NCBI GenBank assembly: GCA_019359125.1
Contig: JAHHHY010000012.1
Span: 62,001 to 126,000 of the forward strand
Length of the DNA: 64,000 nucleotides
DNA from: Pleurocapsa minor GSE-CHR-MK 17-07R
GTDB taxonomy: Bacteria > Chloroflexota > Anaerolineae > Aggregatilineales > Phototrophicaceae
Direction: 5' to 3'
In this document: positions 1 through 8,523 of the stretch, one piece after another
Position numbering within the stretch: position 1 is the first letter of the stretch
How the letters are laid out: every line of letters begins with the position of its first letter
Translations under genes and position numbers: made by a program
Notes under the pieces: generated by a model
What the model saw: the letters and a program-made list of their open reading frames with translations, nothing else
Databases searched by the model: none
Told to the model about the DNA's origin: nothing

Positions 1-108
1 CCCTCTTGGCTACAGGTTGGACACCAGCGTCAGCCTGCCGTACAATGTTCACCCGCCGCGTCGGGCAGCCGACAGCCCTTTCGCCTGCATAATAAGGCCC
101 TGTCCTCC

Positions 109-918
109 ATGAGACAACTCGCGTCCGGCACGTTCGTCACCCTGTTCAGCCTGTTCGCGGGACTGGCGGTGCTGTATCTGGGCGTGCCGGTGCTGGTGGT
201 GGTGATTCGCGCTGTGGCGGCACAGGGCTGGCAGGCCGCGCCGGATGGACGCATCGCGTCGGCCGTGGGACTGTCAATATTCACCACGCTTGTCAGCACC
301 GCGATCACGATTCTGGTGGGCACGCCGCTGGCCTATCTGCTGGCGACGCGCCGCTTCCGGGGCAAACGCCTGATTCAGACACTGGTGGAGCTGCCGATTG
401 TGCTGCCGCCAGCGGTGGCCGGCATCGCCCTGCTGATCACATTTGGCAGGCGCGGGCTGCTGGGCCCGCTGCTGGGCGAGCTGGGCATCAGCATCCCCTT
501 CACCACGGCGGCGGTCGTGTTTGCGCAGATTTTTGTATCCGCGCCGCTGTATATCCGCGCTGCCGTAATCGGCTTCCAGGGCGTGCCCAATGTGCTGTGG
601 CAGGCCGCCACGGTGGACGGCGCCAGCGAATCGGTGATTTTCCGGAAGATTGCCCTGCCCCTGGCCGCGCGCGGGATGGTGTCGGGCGCGATCAGCAGCT
701 GGGCCCGCGCGATGGGCGAATTTGGCGCGACGATCTTCTTCGCGGGCAGCCTGGCAGGCACCACGCAGACCATGCCGCTGCTCATCTATGGCGTGTTCGA
801 ACGCGACATCGACGCCGCACTGTGGACGTCGGTCATCCTGATCGCGCTGTCGGTGGCGGCACTGCTGCTGGCGCAGCTGGCCCAGCCCGACAAACCCAGC
901 GGCGCAGAAGGCGACTAA
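109..918 (+). CDS. modB: ABC transporter permease, ModB/CysT type (molybdate or related oxyanion)
   Basis: Inner-membrane permease of an oxyanion importer; with a ModC-type ATPase and ModA-type binding protein it would import molybdate, tungstate or sulfate. The 269-residue product has about six hydrophobic segments. It carries the cytoplasmic EAA loop of binding-protein-dependent permeases (around residues 165-185, with DGAS and KIALP). The stretch ELPIVLPPAVAGIALL and the late segment MGEFGATIFFAGS are typical of ModB/CysU. Length fits the family. The frame is open upstream to base 1 but has no other good start, and the Shine-Dalgarno before ATG 109 is weak. No ModA or ModC lies downstream; they may lie before the window. 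Family call is firm; substrate is inferred. Confidence 0.8.
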   Translation: MRQLASGTFVTLFSLFAGLAVLYLGVPVLVVVIRAVAAQGWQAAPDGRIASAVGLSIFTTLVSTAITILVGTPLAYLLATRRFRGKRLIQTLVELPIVLPPAVAGIALLITFGRRGLLGPLLGELGISIPFTTAAVVFAQIFVSAPLYIRAAVIGFQGVPNVLWQAATVDGASESVIFRKIALPLAARGMVSGAISSWARAMGEFGATIFFAGSLAGTTQTMPLLIYGVFERDIDAALWTSVILIALSVAALLLAQLAQPDKPSGAEGD

Positions 919-925
919 TGCACAC

Positions 926-968
926 AAAACAGCCCGCCGGTGAGCATATTCACGGGCGGGCTGTTCTA
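926..968. terminator. Bidirectional rho-independent terminator between convergent modB and icd
   Basis: A perfect 11-bp inverted repeat (arms 928-938 and 955-965) has a second inner stem (940-943 with 950-953). It lies between two convergent stop codons. The T-rich flank is better on the minus strand (TTTTG), so it serves icd best. Confidence 0.8.
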
Positions 969-992
969 ATTCAAACTTCCAGGTGCAGCGAA

Positions 993-2234
993 CTACATAT
1001 TACCGATGATGGCCGTGGCGAATTCGCTCGTCTTCACTTCCTTCGCGCCGTCCATCTGGCGGGCGAAGTCGTAGGTGACGATCTTTTCGTCGAGGGTCTT
1101 TTCGTAAGCCGAGGTGATCAGATCGGCGGCTTCCGTCCAGCCCATGTATTCCAGCATCATCACGCCGCTGAACAGCAGCGAACCAGGGTTCACCTTGTCC
1201 AGATTGGAATACTTCGGGGCGGTGCCGTGGGTGGCCTCAAACAGCGCCACACCATCGCCAATATTGGCGCCTGGGGCGATGCCCACGCCGCCCACTTCGG
1301 CGGCAATCGCGTCGCTCAGGTAGTCACCGTTCAGGTTCGGGGTGGCCAGCACGTCAAACTCGCTGGGGCGCAGCAGCATCTTCTGGAAGCTGATGTCCGC
1401 GATCACGTCCTGGATGAGGATCTTGCCCGCGGGCACCTTGCCGCCGTGGTTCTTCTCGACTTCGGCCCACGAGATAGTCTCGTTCGGGAATTCCTCGGCC
1501 GCGACTTCGTAGCCCCACTTCATGAACGCGCCTTCGGTGAACTTCTGGATGTTGCCCTTGTGCACCAGCGTCACGCTCTTGCGCTTGCGGTCGATGGCAT
1601 AGCGGATGGCCGAGCGCACCAGGCGCTTGCTGCCAAACGCGCTGATCGGCTTGATGCCGATGCCCGCGCCCTCAAAGAAAGTCGCGCCCATTTCCTCGCG
1701 CAGGAACTTTGCAACCTTTTCGTTTTCCGGCGTACCGGCTTCATACTCGATGCCCGCATACACGTCTTCGGTGTTCTCGCGGAAAATCACCACATCGACT
1801 TCTTCAGGGTGCTTCACAGGGCTGGGCACGCCGCGATACCAGCGCACCGGGCGCACGCAGGCATACAGGTCCAGCACCTGGCGCAGGGTCACATTCAGGC
1901 TGCGGAAGCCTTCACCGACCGGGGTGGTCAGCGGGCCCTTGATGCCGACGAAGAAATCGCGCAGGGCGGTGAACGTCTCTTCCGGCATGGACGTGCCGTA
2001 CAGATCAGCCGCCTTCTCGCCGCAGAAAATTTCCATCCAGCTGATTTTGCGCTGGCCGCCGTAGGCCTTCTCGACCGCCGCATCCCAGATGCGCAGGCTG
2101 GCCTTCATAATGTCCGGGCCGATGCCATCGCCTTCGATAAAGGCGACAATCGGATTGTCCGGCACGTGCAGTTTGCCATCCACGTAGGTGATCTTCTCGC
2201 CCGTGGACGGGATTTGAATTTTCTCGTAAGCCAT
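993..2234 (-). CDS. icd: NADP-dependent isocitrate dehydrogenase
   Basis: TCA-cycle enzyme that converts isocitrate to 2-oxoglutarate and CO2 with NADP. The protein is 413 residues, the usual length of the bacterial dimeric enzyme. Visible family motifs are the substrate loop around [11 protein letters not shown] with VRPVRWYRG, the [11 protein letters not shown] segment, the [12 protein letters not shown] segment, and the C-terminal ATHGTAPKY nucleotide-binding segment. I chose ATG 2234 (MAYEKIQ) over the in-frame TTG at 2249 because GGGAGA lies 7 nt upstream of that ATG and overlaps the TTG alternative. The gene is monocistronic, with a TATAAT on the minus strand at 2275-2280. It is divergent from the membrane-protein gene. 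Confidence 0.95.
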   Translation of the reverse strand: MAYEKIQIPSTGEKITYVDGKLHVPDNPIVAFIEGDGIGPDIMKASLRIWDAAVEKAYGGQRKISWMEIFCGEKAADLYGTSMPEETFTALRDFFVGIKGPLTTPVGEGFRSLNVTLRQVLDLYACVRPVRWYRGVPSPVKHPEEVDVVIFRENTEDVYAGIEYEAGTPENEKVAKFLREEMGATFFEGAGIGIKPISAFGSKRLVRSAIRYAIDRKRKSVTLVHKGNIQKFTEGAFMKWGYEVAAEEFPNETISWAEVEKNHGGKVPAGKILIQDVIADISFQKMLLRPSEFDVLATPNLNGDYLSDAIAAEVGGVGIAPGANIGDGVALFEATHGTAPKYSNLDKVNPGSLLFSGVMMLEYMGWTEAADLITSAYEKTLDEKIVTYDFARQMDGAKEVKTSEFATAIIGNM

Positions 2235-2274
2235 GAAAGGGTCTCCCAAAAAAGTGCTTCGATTAGGCCTCGCG

Positions 2275-2306
2275 ATTATACCCCTAATGGGCTTTCATGC
2301 TACACT
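2275..2306. promoter_or_regulatory. Divergent promoter region, icd / membrane protein
   Basis: On the minus strand TATAAT (2275-2280) could be the -10 of icd; no good -35 is visible. On the plus strand TGCTACACT (2298-2306) is an extended -10 for the gene starting at 2337. Both are consensus matches read by eye. Confidence 0.4.
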
Positions 2307-2336
2307 GATGGACGTATCCTGAAAGGACGACCATCC

Positions 2337-3656
2337 ATGCTCGATTCCCCGATTTTCCAGGTAATCATAGGCCTGATTTTCATCTTTAGCCTGCTGAGCA
2401 TCATCGTCACCCAGGTGAATACCACGGTCGTGAATGCGCTCAACCTGCGCGCAAAATCGCTCAAGTCCGGCATCTATGACCTGCTGACCGACCCCGAAAC
2501 ACGCGCCAAGTTTATGGCGCATCCGCTGGTGCGGCTGGTGCCCAGCGTCATCCATCCGAACGAGAAAATGAGCGCGCAGGCCGCCGACGATGTCGCGCTG
2601 GAATCACCCACTGGCGTCACCTGGATTGACGAGGACATGTTCAGCGAGACGCTGGTCGATATCCTGTCCTCGTATGCCAATGACCGCCTGTTTCGCTCCC
2701 TGTTCGAGACCATCGACACCGTGCTGACCGGCGCAGAGCGCGCCCAGGTGACCGAGATGGTGCGCCGTTTCCAGGCCGGCGGCGTGGGCATCACCGAGCT
2801 GACCAATATCATTTCCGGGCTGCATTCACCGGATGACCGCATGGCCCTGATGGCACAGCTGGAGCGCGTCAACGAGATGCGCCGCGAGCTGCATGTCAAC
2901 AACGAGGAAAGCAAACTCATCCCGCTGCTGGCCGGCATCCAGAATATCGCTGACCCATCGATGAAGAAGGCGCTGGAGACGCTGCTGGCATCCGCCCGCA
3001 CGCTGGACGAAGCGCGCGCGAAGCTGGAAACCTGGTTCAATGCGCGCATGTCGCTGGTCACCGACCTGTACAAGCGCAACATCACGCGCATCTCGTACAT
3101 CATCGGCGCGATCATCGTGCTGCTGCTCAATGTCGATACGCTGTATATGGCGCGTACGCTGTGGAACGACCCGGCCCTGCGCGAGACGGTCAGCGCGGCG
3201 GCTGAAGCATCGGTCAATTCCGGCGCGCTGGCCGAGCAGCTTCAACAGTCACAGGCAGCGCTGGATGAGGCGCTGGCGCGTATGGAAGCCTTGCAGTCTG
3301 GCCAGCCGGATACGCTGCCGGAGGCAGTGCCACAGGTTGATGCGTCTGCGCAGGCCGCCGTCAGCGAGGATTCGTCGCAGTTCAGCTCGACGGTGGATGA
3401 CCTGCTGGCGCTGCGCCTGCCGCTGGGCTGGTCGTTCACGCCAGTCGAGTCGGGCTGCCCATCGCCCCAGGCAGACTTCACCGCCTGCGATGATGGCCGC
3501 AATCTCTGGCTGGCTATACCCGGCAACAACAGCGGCTGGCTGGGCTTCATCATCGGCAAGCTGGCTGGCTGGCTGCTGACCATCATCGCGATTGGCCAGG
3601 GCGCGCCGTTCTGGTTCGACCTGCTCAACCGCATCGCACGAGGGCCGAGAAGCTAA
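2337..3656 (+). CDS. Integral membrane protein of unknown function
   Basis: A 439-residue product that I do not recognise. One hydrophobic segment sits at the extreme N-terminus (residues about 6-26), a second near residues 255-275, and two near the C-terminus (around GWLGFIIGKLAGWLLTIIAIGQG). A long charged, probably helical cytoplasmic region lies between the first two. A Gln/Ala/Glu-rich stretch after the middle segment could be coiled coil. ATG 2337 has GAAAGGACG just upstream. The reading frame stays open back to 597, but that part is antisense to icd and modB-derived and is not coding. It is probably transcribed alone and converges on the phosphoglucomutase gene. Confidence 0.7.
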   Translation: MLDSPIFQVIIGLIFIFSLLSIIVTQVNTTVVNALNLRAKSLKSGIYDLLTDPETRAKFMAHPLVRLVPSVIHPNEKMSAQAADDVALESPTGVTWIDEDMFSETLVDILSSYANDRLFRSLFETIDTVLTGAERAQVTEMVRRFQAGGVGITELTNIISGLHSPDDRMALMAQLERVNEMRRELHVNNEESKLIPLLAGIQNIADPSMKKALETLLASARTLDEARAKLETWFNARMSLVTDLYKRNITRISYIIGAIIVLLLNVDTLYMARTLWNDPALRETVSAAAEASVNSGALAEQLQQSQAALDEALARMEALQSGQPDTLPEAVPQVDASAQAAVSEDSSQFSSTVDDLLALRLPLGWSFTPVESGCPSPQADFTACDDGRNLWLAIPGNNSGWLGFIIGKLAGWLLTIIAIGQGAPFWFDLLNRIARGPRS

Positions 3657-3659
3657 AGA

Positions 3660-3775
3660 ACAGTAATGAGTGATGAGTCATGCGTGATGAGAAAAAGCGG
3701 CTGGCACGCAGCACTCATCACGCAGCACCGATTAAGCGTGACTCATCACTCATTACGCATCACTCATTACGCATC
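3660..3775. repeat. Inverted/direct repeat cluster between convergent genes
   Basis: Built from variants of ACTCATCA / TGATGAGT. An 18-bp perfect inverted repeat has arms 3663-3680 and 3739-3756. An inner 11-bp inverted repeat has arms 3681-3691 and 3714-3724. The word ACTCATTACGCATC is repeated directly at 3748-3775. It probably folds into a long hairpin and acts as a bidirectional transcription end. The T-runs expected of a classical terminator are missing. Confidence 0.7.
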
Positions 3776-5216
3776 ACCCGTTACTTGTCACGATTTCCCG
3801 CATCTTTGACCCTTCATCCAGCAGCGCCCGCACTGCCTCAGGCGAGCGCGCCTCCGCATATACGCGCAGCACAGGCTCGGTGCCGCTGGGGCGGATGAGC
3901 AGCCAGCTCAGGTCATTCAGGTAAAATTTCACGCCATCCATGGTATCAACCCGCGTGACTGCCTCGCCCGCCAGCTGCGATGGCGCGTGCTCAACCAGCG
4001 TCTGCACGATCTGCTTCTTCGGGCGCGGGGCGCTCAGGCGGGTGTCGATGCGCCCGTAATGCGCCGGGCCGTGCTCTTTTTGCAGGTCTTCGATGATTTC
4101 GTGGAGGGGAGCCTGGTGATAGGCCATGATTTCCAGCAGCAGCAGGCCCATCAGGATGCCGTCGCCTTCGGGGATATGGCCCTTGATCGAGATGCCGCCG
4201 CTTTCCTCGCCGCCAATCAGCACATCCCCGCGCATCATCAGGTCGGCGATATGGTTGAAGCCGACGGGCGTCTCGTGCACTGTCAGGCCGTGTTTGCGCG
4301 CCAGGCTGTCGATCATGAAGGTGGTCGAGACTGTCTTGACGACATCGCCGCGCAGCCCGCGCACTTCCACCAGATAGCGCAGCGCCAGCGACATAATGAC
4401 GTGCGGATCGACAAAGCGGCCGCGCGCGTCAATCGCACCGATGCGGTCAGCGTCGCCATCGGTGGCCAGGCCGACATCGGCCTGATCGCGCTGCACCGCT
4501 GCCACCAGTTCGTTCAGGTGCTTCATAATCGGCTCAGGATGAATGCCGCCGAAGCCAGGATTCAGCGCGCCGCGAATCTCGCTGACGTGGTTGCGCGTGC
4601 GCGACAAAATGCTGGCAAAGGCGCCGCGCCCCGCGCCCCACATGGCATCCGCCACGATGCGCAGTTCGCCGCTGGAGATGCGGTCGACATCCACCAGCGT
4701 GGACAGGTGCTCATAATAGGCCCATGACGGGTCAAAGCGGCGAATCAGGTCTTTTTCCACCGCCTGGTCGTAGTCCATCAGGTTTGGCCCGCGCCCCTCG
4801 GACTCCATCGTGGCCAGCTCGGCCTCCACCTGGGCGCAGTCCTCGGCCACGGCGCTGCCGCCATATGAGGCCTTCAGCTTGAAGCCGTTATAGCGCGGGG
4901 GATTATGGCTGGCCGTGATGACGATGCCAGCATTGGCGCCTTTCGACTTCACGTTATAGCTCACGGCGGGCGTCGGCGTATCGGTGCGCGTGAGCCAGCA
5001 GATGATGTTGTTGGCGGCCAGCACGCGCGCCGTCTCTGCGGCAAAGCGGTCGCTCAGGAAGCGCGTGTCATAGCCGACTACCACCTGCGGCAGGCCATCG
5101 CCCGTATGCTTGTCATTGACCGTGTTGGCCACCGCCTGGGCCAGCAGACGCAGGTTCTCAAATGTAAATGTCTCTGCGATGACTGCACGCCAGCCATCCG
5201 TCCCAAATCGAATCAT
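3774..5216 (-). CDS. Phosphoglucomutase/phosphomannomutase family protein
   Basis: Alpha-D-phosphohexomutase that moves phosphate between C1 and C6 of a hexose, linking glycolysis with sugar-nucleotide synthesis. All four family signatures are present: FGTDGWR at the N-terminus, the phosphoserine loop TASHNPP (101-107, Ser103), the metal loop DGDADR (253-258), the sugar-specificity loop GGEESGG (335-341) and the phosphate loop RPSGTEP (442-448). The protein is 480 residues. The start MIRFGTDGW at 5216 places the family N-terminus correctly; the open frame reaches 5246 but those extra 10 residues are not family sequence. GEESGG favours glucose phosphate, but substrate cannot be fixed from sequence. 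Confidence 0.92.
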   Translation of the reverse strand: MIRFGTDGWRAVIAETFTFENLRLLAQAVANTVNDKHTGDGLPQVVVGYDTRFLSDRFAAETARVLAANNIICWLTRTDTPTPAVSYNVKSKGANAGIVITASHNPPRYNGFKLKASYGGSAVAEDCAQVEAELATMESEGRGPNLMDYDQAVEKDLIRRFDPSWAYYEHLSTLVDVDRISSGELRIVADAMWGAGRGAFASILSRTRNHVSEIRGALNPGFGGIHPEPIMKHLNELVAAVQRDQADVGLATDGDADRIGAIDARGRFVDPHVIMSLALRYLVEVRGLRGDVVKTVSTTFMIDSLARKHGLTVHETPVGFNHIADLMMRGDVLIGGEESGGISIKGHIPEGDGILMGLLLLEIMAYHQAPLHEIIEDLQKEHGPAHYGRIDTRLSAPRPKKQIVQTLVEHAPSQLAGEAVTRVDTMDGVKFYLNDLSWLLIRPSGTEPVLRVYAEARSPEAVRALLDEGSKMREIVTSNG

Positions 5217-5282
5217 CGTCCATCTTTCCGCACAGGGTGGATTCAATCACACAACGGGTCAAGTTAATGCCATGAAAATGCA

Positions 5283-5314
5283 CAAAAGAAAAGGCGCAGC
5301 ATGTGCGCCCTTTC
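5283..5314 (-). terminator. Rho-independent terminator of the G1PDH-like gene
   Basis: On the minus strand a GGCGCA/TGCGCC stem (arms 5293-5298 and 5304-5309) is followed by TTTTCTTTTG, just downstream of the stop at 5338. Confidence 0.65.
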
Positions 5315-5337
5315 AGGTTTTCCCTCAAATGAGATAT

Positions 5338-6360
5338 CTAGCTGGTTTTCGCCTCAAAGCCGGTGGCCTGCATGATCTCGTCAATGCGCTCCGAGGTCAG
5401 GTCGAGGTCATTCAGGATGCTGTACGGCTGGTCATACTTGCGCACGTATTCCGGCAGAATCTTGAGCGTGTCGCGGATGGTATCGGGCGGCAGCTGATCG
5501 GTGCGCAGGCCGGCACTGGCCAGCGTGTCGCGGATCGGGCCGACATCCTGGCCGTGCAGCGCGGCAGCAATCAGCAGGCCGGGCGCGACGCGGTCGGCAT
5601 AAGGCAGCGGGCGGCTGCGCGGATACTTGGTCTCGTAGGCATAGGCGAAGAACTGCTCGCTGCCTTCCTGCGGCCGGTTGTGGCCGATCTGGTTGGTGAG
5701 CTGCACTTCCAGGCACATCAGGTCGAGCAGGTTGCGCAGCGATTCGACATTGCCCTTGCCCACACCAGCCGCAATCTTGAACGCCTGCTGGGCGATGCCC
5801 GCCATGATGCCCGCGGCCCACGGCTGAAAGCGCGTGTCGAACGTAGTCTTGTTATGCTCGGCTGCATAGCGCCAGTCCAGCAGGCCAGTCACGATGCACA
5901 GCAGCTCGATGATGCCGGCACCGCGCACATGCGGGGGCGCTGTGCGGATGACATCCCAGTTCATAATCACTTTGCTCACCGGGCCAGTTTCAATGTAATG
6001 GGTGGTGCCGCCATTGCGGGCCGCCACCAGTGACGTGAAGTAGCCGTCCTGGCTGAGCACGGTGGGCACGATCACGACCGGAAGTTTGCGCTTCCAGCCC
6101 AGATATTTGGCCACATCGCTCACCAGGCCGCCGCCCACGCCATAGACGACTTCGACCTGTTTCGGCAGGTTCGCAGCCAGGTCATCCAGATAGCTGACTT
6201 CCACGCGATCTGGCTCTGCCTGGGCCACGATCGGCAGTTCAAGCAGCGCGTTCACCGAATTCCACGCGCGCGCGCCGGTGAGCAGGGCGACTGGGCGCCG
6301 CTCTTTTACCGCGCTCAGCTCGCTTATCTGCACTTCTGGTAATGGAAAAATCGTGGTCAT
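5338..6360 (-). CDS. sn-glycerol-1-phosphate dehydrogenase-like protein with altered metal ligands
   Basis: A 340-residue member of the iron/zinc alcohol dehydrogenase - dehydroquinate synthase fold, closest in motif to glycerol-1-phosphate dehydrogenase (AraM/EgsA). The dinucleotide loop VYGVGGGLVSDVAKYLG is followed by PTVLSQDGYFTS, matching the G1PDH PT..S.DG..S signature. In known enzymes the catalytic metal is held by Asp in a G-x-G-x-x-D segment and two His. Here the first place reads AGIIELL (Glu), the second reads GSEQFFAY where family members have GSEH, and the third (LHGQDVG) keeps His. It may bind metal differently, use another substrate, or be non-catalytic. ATG 6360 has ACGGAG upstream. 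It is transcribed alone. Confidence 0.65.
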   Translation of the reverse strand: MTTIFPLPEVQISELSAVKERRPVALLTGARAWNSVNALLELPIVAQAEPDRVEVSYLDDLAANLPKQVEVVYGVGGGLVSDVAKYLGWKRKLPVVIVPTVLSQDGYFTSLVAARNGGTTHYIETGPVSKVIMNWDVIRTAPPHVRGAGIIELLCIVTGLLDWRYAAEHNKTTFDTRFQPWAAGIMAGIAQQAFKIAAGVGKGNVESLRNLLDLMCLEVQLTNQIGHNRPQEGSEQFFAYAYETKYPRSRPLPYADRVAPGLLIAAALHGQDVGPIRDTLASAGLRTDQLPPDTIRDTLKILPEYVRKYDQPYSILNDLDLTSERIDEIMQATGFEAKTS

Positions 6361-6556
6361 GCGCCGGTAACTCCGTTAGCATGGGTAGGCAGACAGTCAA
6401 TCTTGGCTAAATGATAGTCGTAAACTGGTTATTTTCCAACGTTACGGCTGGAACGTGCGCCAAATTTCCAACTTGTGTGATTCCCTACGATAAGAGACAA
6501 TTACGCGCCAGTATCGGATTCGTCCCCCCTCAGGCGATAGCTTGCGAGAGAATAAC

Positions 6557-8353
6557 ATGTCGCTCCCCTCAAACGAAACGCTCATCGAATACAGCGATGC
6601 TATTCCCTGGCAGGACATTGAACGGCACAAGCGCCAGTTCAACAAGGCGTTTGAGGTGCTGGCCGCCCAGTCCACCAGCGATGATCTGCCGCTGGCCGAA
6701 CTCTCGGACGCGGTTGGCGTGCCCGTGACGGCCTATTACGCCAAAGGCACAGCTGGCGGCTCCAACGTCATCCTGGCCGAACAGAATGGCAAAAAATTCA
6801 TGCTGGGCAGCGTGGTGACCGAGCGCTACCGCAAAGGCCATACCATGCTGGAAAGCGTGGTGAACTACAACCTGAACCCGAGTGTCAACCATACCAACCT
6901 GACAGAAACCGAAGACCCTACCACCCGCATGCGCGTGCTGGGCGCTGAAATCGAGCTGGGGCTGGTGCATCCTGATGGCCATTCGCCCAGCGAAGACGAG
7001 ATGCAGGCTTACATGCGCGCCTACTATAACCACGCGCTGCGCATCGGCATTTACCCGCGCCTGGACCGCGAAGCCTGCCAGTATCAGGTGGAGGCACATA
7101 TCGCGCCCAGCATTGGCTACAGCAAGGCACGCGGCGCGCTGACCGGCATCATGACCGCGCTGGCCGCCGCCGGCGACGACACCGGGCTGATTACCGCCGT
7201 CATGTCGTGCTATCCCACAGAATCCGACTTCAAGATGACCGACCATCCGAAGGTGGCCACCGCGGTGGACCTGATGCTGGAGGTCAACGAACTGTTCCCC
7301 GAATATGCCGACCGGCTGTCGGAGGCGCAGGCACGTTATCACATCGACCCTGCTACCTGCCACCACGTGAATATGTTCCGCAACCAGGGCTGCCACATCC
7401 ACATTGACCTGGCCGGGCGCTCTGAGGGGCTGGGGCTGCTGACGTTCTATACCATCCTCAAGAGCGCGACCGCGCTGGCCAATGCCGCCGTGCTGAAGGG
7501 CGGCCCGTTTGTGAATGGCACCTGCGACGCCGAGCTGCTGTGCGCCCGCGAATACGTGCGCGCCACCACCGTTACCGGCCGCTATCTCGACCTGCCGATC
7601 AGCCCGCACCTGATGGATGACGGCCTGGAGAAGTATGCCGCGCTGCTGAAGCTGGAACACGCCAATTCGGTCGGCCGTGCCCTGCTCTACGACGAATCGC
7701 TGGGCCAGCCAATTTCCATCATGCACAACCCGATTGGCCGCGTGCGCCCGGACCTGGGCACGCCCAAGCGCGTATGCACCGTTGAAAGCACCGGCATGCC
7801 CGCCAATGTCAGCGCCTCGCGCATGGCCGCCGTGCTGACCGATTTTGAATTCAGCCATGCCGTCATCGAGATTTACTTCCGCAAGCACGGCCTGGACCTG
7901 GGCCCGATGCAGGACGACAAGGCCATGTGGGATATTCTGGGCCCGCTGACGCAGGAAACCTTCGAGGCCAATCATCACGACAGCGACCGCGAAGGCACCG
8001 ACGCCGTGGTGACGACGGCCAGCGGCAAACAGATGACACTGCCCGAATTTTATGAGATGAAGCGGCGCTTCATGCATCGCGCGCTGGCCGACCTGGATGA
8101 AATCAGCCCACGCGACATTGACGATGTCTACATGAGCCTGTGCCGCATGCTGGAACCGCCCAGCGGACTGTCTGCCCAGACGGTGCATCAGTATATTGCC
8201 GATCCGAAGCTGCGTAGCACCGGCAACTGGGGCAAAATCTTGCAGAATGCGTATCAGGAAGCAGGCGGCGTGCTGGGCGAACACTCCCCGGCGGCTGTGC
8301 TGAAAGTGGTCAATGACGTGCATCAGGCCATGCGCACCCGTTACCTGGGTTAG
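6557..8353 (+). CDS. Uncharacterised protein, possible carboxylate-amine ligase of the GCS/GS superfamily
   Basis: A 598-residue protein that I cannot name with certainty. It contains LGAEIELGL (about residue 130), CQYQVEAHIAP (about 177-187), FRNQGCHIHIDLAG (about 275-290) and a later FVNGTCDAELLCAREYVR. Paired Glu and His residues in beta-strand-like contexts recall the metal/ATP sites of glutamate-cysteine ligase and glutamine synthetase relatives. That likeness is suggestive only. There is no signal peptide or membrane segment. ATG 6557 was chosen because GAGAG lies 6 nt upstream; a TTG 15 bases earlier is in frame. It has a 160-bp repeat-rich gap before the sugar cassette, so it is probably its own unit. 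Confidence 0.5.
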   Translation: MSLPSNETLIEYSDAIPWQDIERHKRQFNKAFEVLAAQSTSDDLPLAELSDAVGVPVTAYYAKGTAGGSNVILAEQNGKKFMLGSVVTERYRKGHTMLESVVNYNLNPSVNHTNLTETEDPTTRMRVLGAEIELGLVHPDGHSPSEDEMQAYMRAYYNHALRIGIYPRLDREACQYQVEAHIAPSIGYSKARGALTGIMTALAAAGDDTGLITAVMSCYPTESDFKMTDHPKVATAVDLMLEVNELFPEYADRLSEAQARYHIDPATCHHVNMFRNQGCHIHIDLAGRSEGLGLLTFYTILKSATALANAAVLKGGPFVNGTCDAELLCAREYVRATTVTGRYLDLPISPHLMDDGLEKYAALLKLEHANSVGRALLYDESLGQPISIMHNPIGRVRPDLGTPKRVCTVESTGMPANVSASRMAAVLTDFEFSHAVIEIYFRKHGLDLGPMQDDKAMWDILGPLTQETFEANHHDSDREGTDAVVTTASGKQMTLPEFYEMKRRFMHRALADLDEISPRDIDDVYMSLCRMLEPPSGLSAQTVHQYIADPKLRSTGNWGKILQNAYQEAGGVLGEHSPAAVLKVVNDVHQAMRTRYLG

Positions 8354-8370
8354 GGATGTGTTGGGTATGC

Positions 8371-8482
8371 CACATCGTATCCCGCACGAATCCCACAGTA
8401 TCCTGCGGATTCCAACACGTATCGCACATATCCAACAATTAACCCGTGGGATAGAGTGTGATAGTGTGGGTAAGGTGGGCAT
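8371..8482. repeat. Short ~10-bp TATCC boxes followed by reverse-complement GGATA boxes
   Basis: Between the 6557 gene and the sugar cassette, six units of about 10-12 bp ending in TATCC/ATTCC or a close variant run from 8371 to 8433. They are followed at 8446-8482 by units of the type GTGGGATAGA, GTGTGATAGT and GTGGGTAAGG, which are the reverse complement. The result is an imperfect long hairpin or phased protein-binding boxes. Confidence 0.5.
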
Positions 8483-8523
8483 AGGGCACGCCGCGCATCG
8501 TTTGACAGCCCCTTGAGGACACT

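Noticed and set aside
597-2336. N-terminal 580 codons of the open frame ending at 3656
   Set aside because: They overlap modB in another frame and icd antisense; ATG 2337 with a good ribosome site starts the real gene.
3657-3775. CRISPR-like repeats
   Set aside because: Units are short and overlapping, without regular spacers or cas genes.
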